A stretch of DNA of 64,000 bases from Paenibacillus massiliensis 2301065 = DSM 16942 (GTDB lineage: Bacteria; Bacillota; Bacilli; Paenibacillales; Paenibacillaceae). Positions within the stretch are counted from its first letter, which is position 1, and each line of letters opens with the position of its first letter. The DNA is taken from positions 342,564-406,563 of the forward strand of contig NZ_KB898190.1 of NCBI RefSeq assembly GCF_000377505.1, given 5' to 3'. The notes under the pieces were generated by a model. It was not told where the DNA came from and did no database searches. It saw nothing but the letters and a program-made list of their open reading frames with translations. Below are positions 63,235-64,000 of this stretch, in pieces. Position numbers and translations under genes: made by a program.

Positions 63235-63310
63235 TGGTGGAGGCTGAGGGGATCGAACCCCCGACCCTCTGCTTGTAAGGCAGATGCTCTCCCAGCTGAG
63301 CTAAGCCTCC
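63235..63310 (-). tRNA. tRNA-Val(TAC)
   Basis: GGAGGCT acceptor, anticodon TAC in CTTACAA, T arm GGTTCGATCC, encoded CCA. Confidence 0.93.
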
Positions 63311-63444
63311 AAAGTTAATTACCTAATATATAGTAACACATCTGCATGCCAATTATCAACTAATTTTACATTGCGTCCATTTTTTCTCAACAAATAAAAA
63401 ATTAATGATATGACCCAAAGGGGATGCGCCTCACGTTGTGAGTC

Positions 63445-63501
63445 GACTGCGATGTATTTCTACCGAAGCTTATACTCCGACGAACCATTAGGGGTTCTCA
63501 T
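63445..63501. repeat. Spacer repeat, copy 1, between tRNA-Val and tRNA-Glu
   Basis: A ~57-bp segment (GACTGCGATGTATTTCTA...GGTTCTCAT) with a similar copy at 63651-63708. It lies in the ~215-bp spacer 63311-63527, which contains no gene. Confidence 0.7.
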
Positions 63502-63527
63502 CTTTCATCGGCTATGGGATAGCCTTA

Positions 63528-63599
63528 TGACCCGTAGGGGATTCGAACCCCTGTTACCTCCGTGAAAGGGAGGTGTCTTAACCCCTTGACCAACGGGCC
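63528..63599 (-). tRNA. tRNA-Glu(TTC)
   Basis: GGCCCGT acceptor, anticodon TTC in CTTTCAC, T arm GGTTCGAATCC. No encoded CCA. Confidence 0.92.
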
Positions 63600-63618
63600 T
63601 TGTAAATTAGTGAATCAA

Positions 63619-63708
63619 CGGAGAGAGAGGGATACTCTCACTTCGTTCGAGACTGCGATGTATTTCTATCGATGCGTATGCTTCGACGTACCCCTTATGG
63701 GTTCTCAT
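63619..63708. repeat. Spacer repeat, copy 2, plus a tRNA-Ser-like 3' remnant
   Basis: 63651-63708 repeats the spacer segment of copy 1 with some changes. Just before it, 63619-63633 (CGGAGAGAGAGGGAT) is identical to the 3' end of the neighbouring tRNA-Ser (63731-63745), so this spacer may be the decayed remains of a duplicated tRNA. Confidence 0.6.
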
Positions 63709-63730
63709 CCCAACCGTGATGTAAAAGCTA

Positions 63731-63819
63731 CGGAGAGAGAGGGATTCGAACCCTCGAGACGCTTTTGGCGCCTACACGATTTCCAATCGTGCTCCTTCGG
63801 CCAACTCGGACACCTCTCC
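63731..63819 (-). tRNA. tRNA-Ser(GGA)
   Basis: Class II tRNA with a long variable arm, anticodon GGA in TTGGAAA, T arm GGTTCGAATCC. No encoded CCA. Confidence 0.92.
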
Positions 63820-63822
63820 ATA

Positions 63823-63898
63823 TGGCTCCCCGAACAGGACTCGAACCTGTGACAACTCGATTAACAGTCGAGTGCTCTACCAACTGAGCTATCAGGGA
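63823..63898 (-). tRNA. tRNA-Asn(GTT)
   Basis: TCCCTGA acceptor, anticodon GTT in CTGTTAA, T arm GGTTCGAGTCC, encoded CCA. It is the first tRNA after the 23S gene. Confidence 0.92.
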
Positions 63899-63959
63899 AT
63901 ATATTTTCAGGTTACACCCTGAAAACTGGAACCGAAACGAATCATTGCATTTCACTTTA

Positions 63960-64000
63960 GGATAAGCCCTCGACCGATTAGTACTGGTCAGCTCCATGCA
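63960..64000 (-). rRNA. 23S rRNA, 3' end only
   Basis: The minus strand reads GGAGCTGACCAGTACTAATCGG and then GTCGAGGGCTTATCC, the conserved 3' end of bacterial 23S rRNA. The gene continues past the window edge. No 5S gene lies between it and tRNA-Asn. Confidence 0.9.

Noticed and set aside
63600..63730. CRISPR-like or IS remnants in the tRNA spacers
   Set aside because: Only two related copies, no regular spacing, no transposase; better explained by tRNA/spacer duplication.

Overview
The window looks like a low-to-mid GC Firmicute of the Paenibacillus type. The evidence is a large DUF11-repeat surface protein, Gram-positive Shine-Dalgarno sites throughout, 7-1-7 Fur boxes, and a 23S-linked tRNA array in the order Asn-Ser-Glu-Val-fMet-Asp-Phe-Thr-Tyr-Trp-His-Gln-Gly-Cys-Leu, which matches the Bacillus trnD order as I remember it. 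The genus is inferred from sequence only.

Layout. (1) 1-10.4 kb is chromosomal. It holds a partial DUF11-repeat protein and a methyltransferase on the minus strand, then a divergent locus: a Crp/Fnr regulator facing two cupins, a methyltransferase and a three-gene NitT/TauT-type ABC importer. Two Fur-box-like sites suggest iron control. (2) 10.47-62.24 kb is an integrative and conjugative element (ICE) of about 51.8 kb in tRNA-Leu(CAA). Its left end carries ParA, ParB and a DUF6075-like gene. (3) 13.0-21.26 kb is an AT-rich insertion inside the ICE. It carries a four-gene operon (OLD nuclease, UvrD-like helicase, a small membrane protein, a SEC-C zinc protein) resembling an extended Gabija-type defence system, flanked by two truncated genes that meet at one junction near 15.13 kb. 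(4) 21.4-45.0 kb is the transfer region: candidate oriT, RHH accessory protein, relaxase, a coupling protein split into a membrane and an ATPase gene, pilin-like and VirB6-like proteins, then a Tad/Flp-type pilus set (prepilin peptidase, CpaB, two TadZ-like ATPases, TadA, TadB, TadC, pseudopilins), a C39-peptidase-like wall enzyme and VirB4. A HipA-like kinase gene sits inside it on the opposite strand. (5) 45.5-58.8 kb is metabolic cargo: a soluble chemoreceptor, three SDRs, an old-yellow-enzyme reductase, a quinone reductase, a flavodoxin lipoprotein, a Gfo/Idh oxidoreductase, two paralogous TetR repressors and an HxlR regulator. Related 20-bp palindromes recur upstream of several of these genes, and three genes are broken by stop codons. 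(6) 59.1-62.0 kb is the control and recombination end: sigma-like and HTH proteins, a structured non-coding stretch, an excisionase-like protein and a tyrosine integrase. (7) 62.29-64.0 kb is the host tRNA array and the 3' end of a 23S rRNA gene.

Two points stand out. The ICE seems to cut the native tRNA-Leu in its anticodon loop: the 3' half is at 10.43 kb and the 5' half at 62.23 kb. The element carries its own complete tRNA-Leu copy with a terminator, placed so that the host tRNA operon can read into it. The second is the OLD/UvrD operon, which has two uncharacterised partner genes and a perfect 20-bp palindrome over its predicted -10 box.
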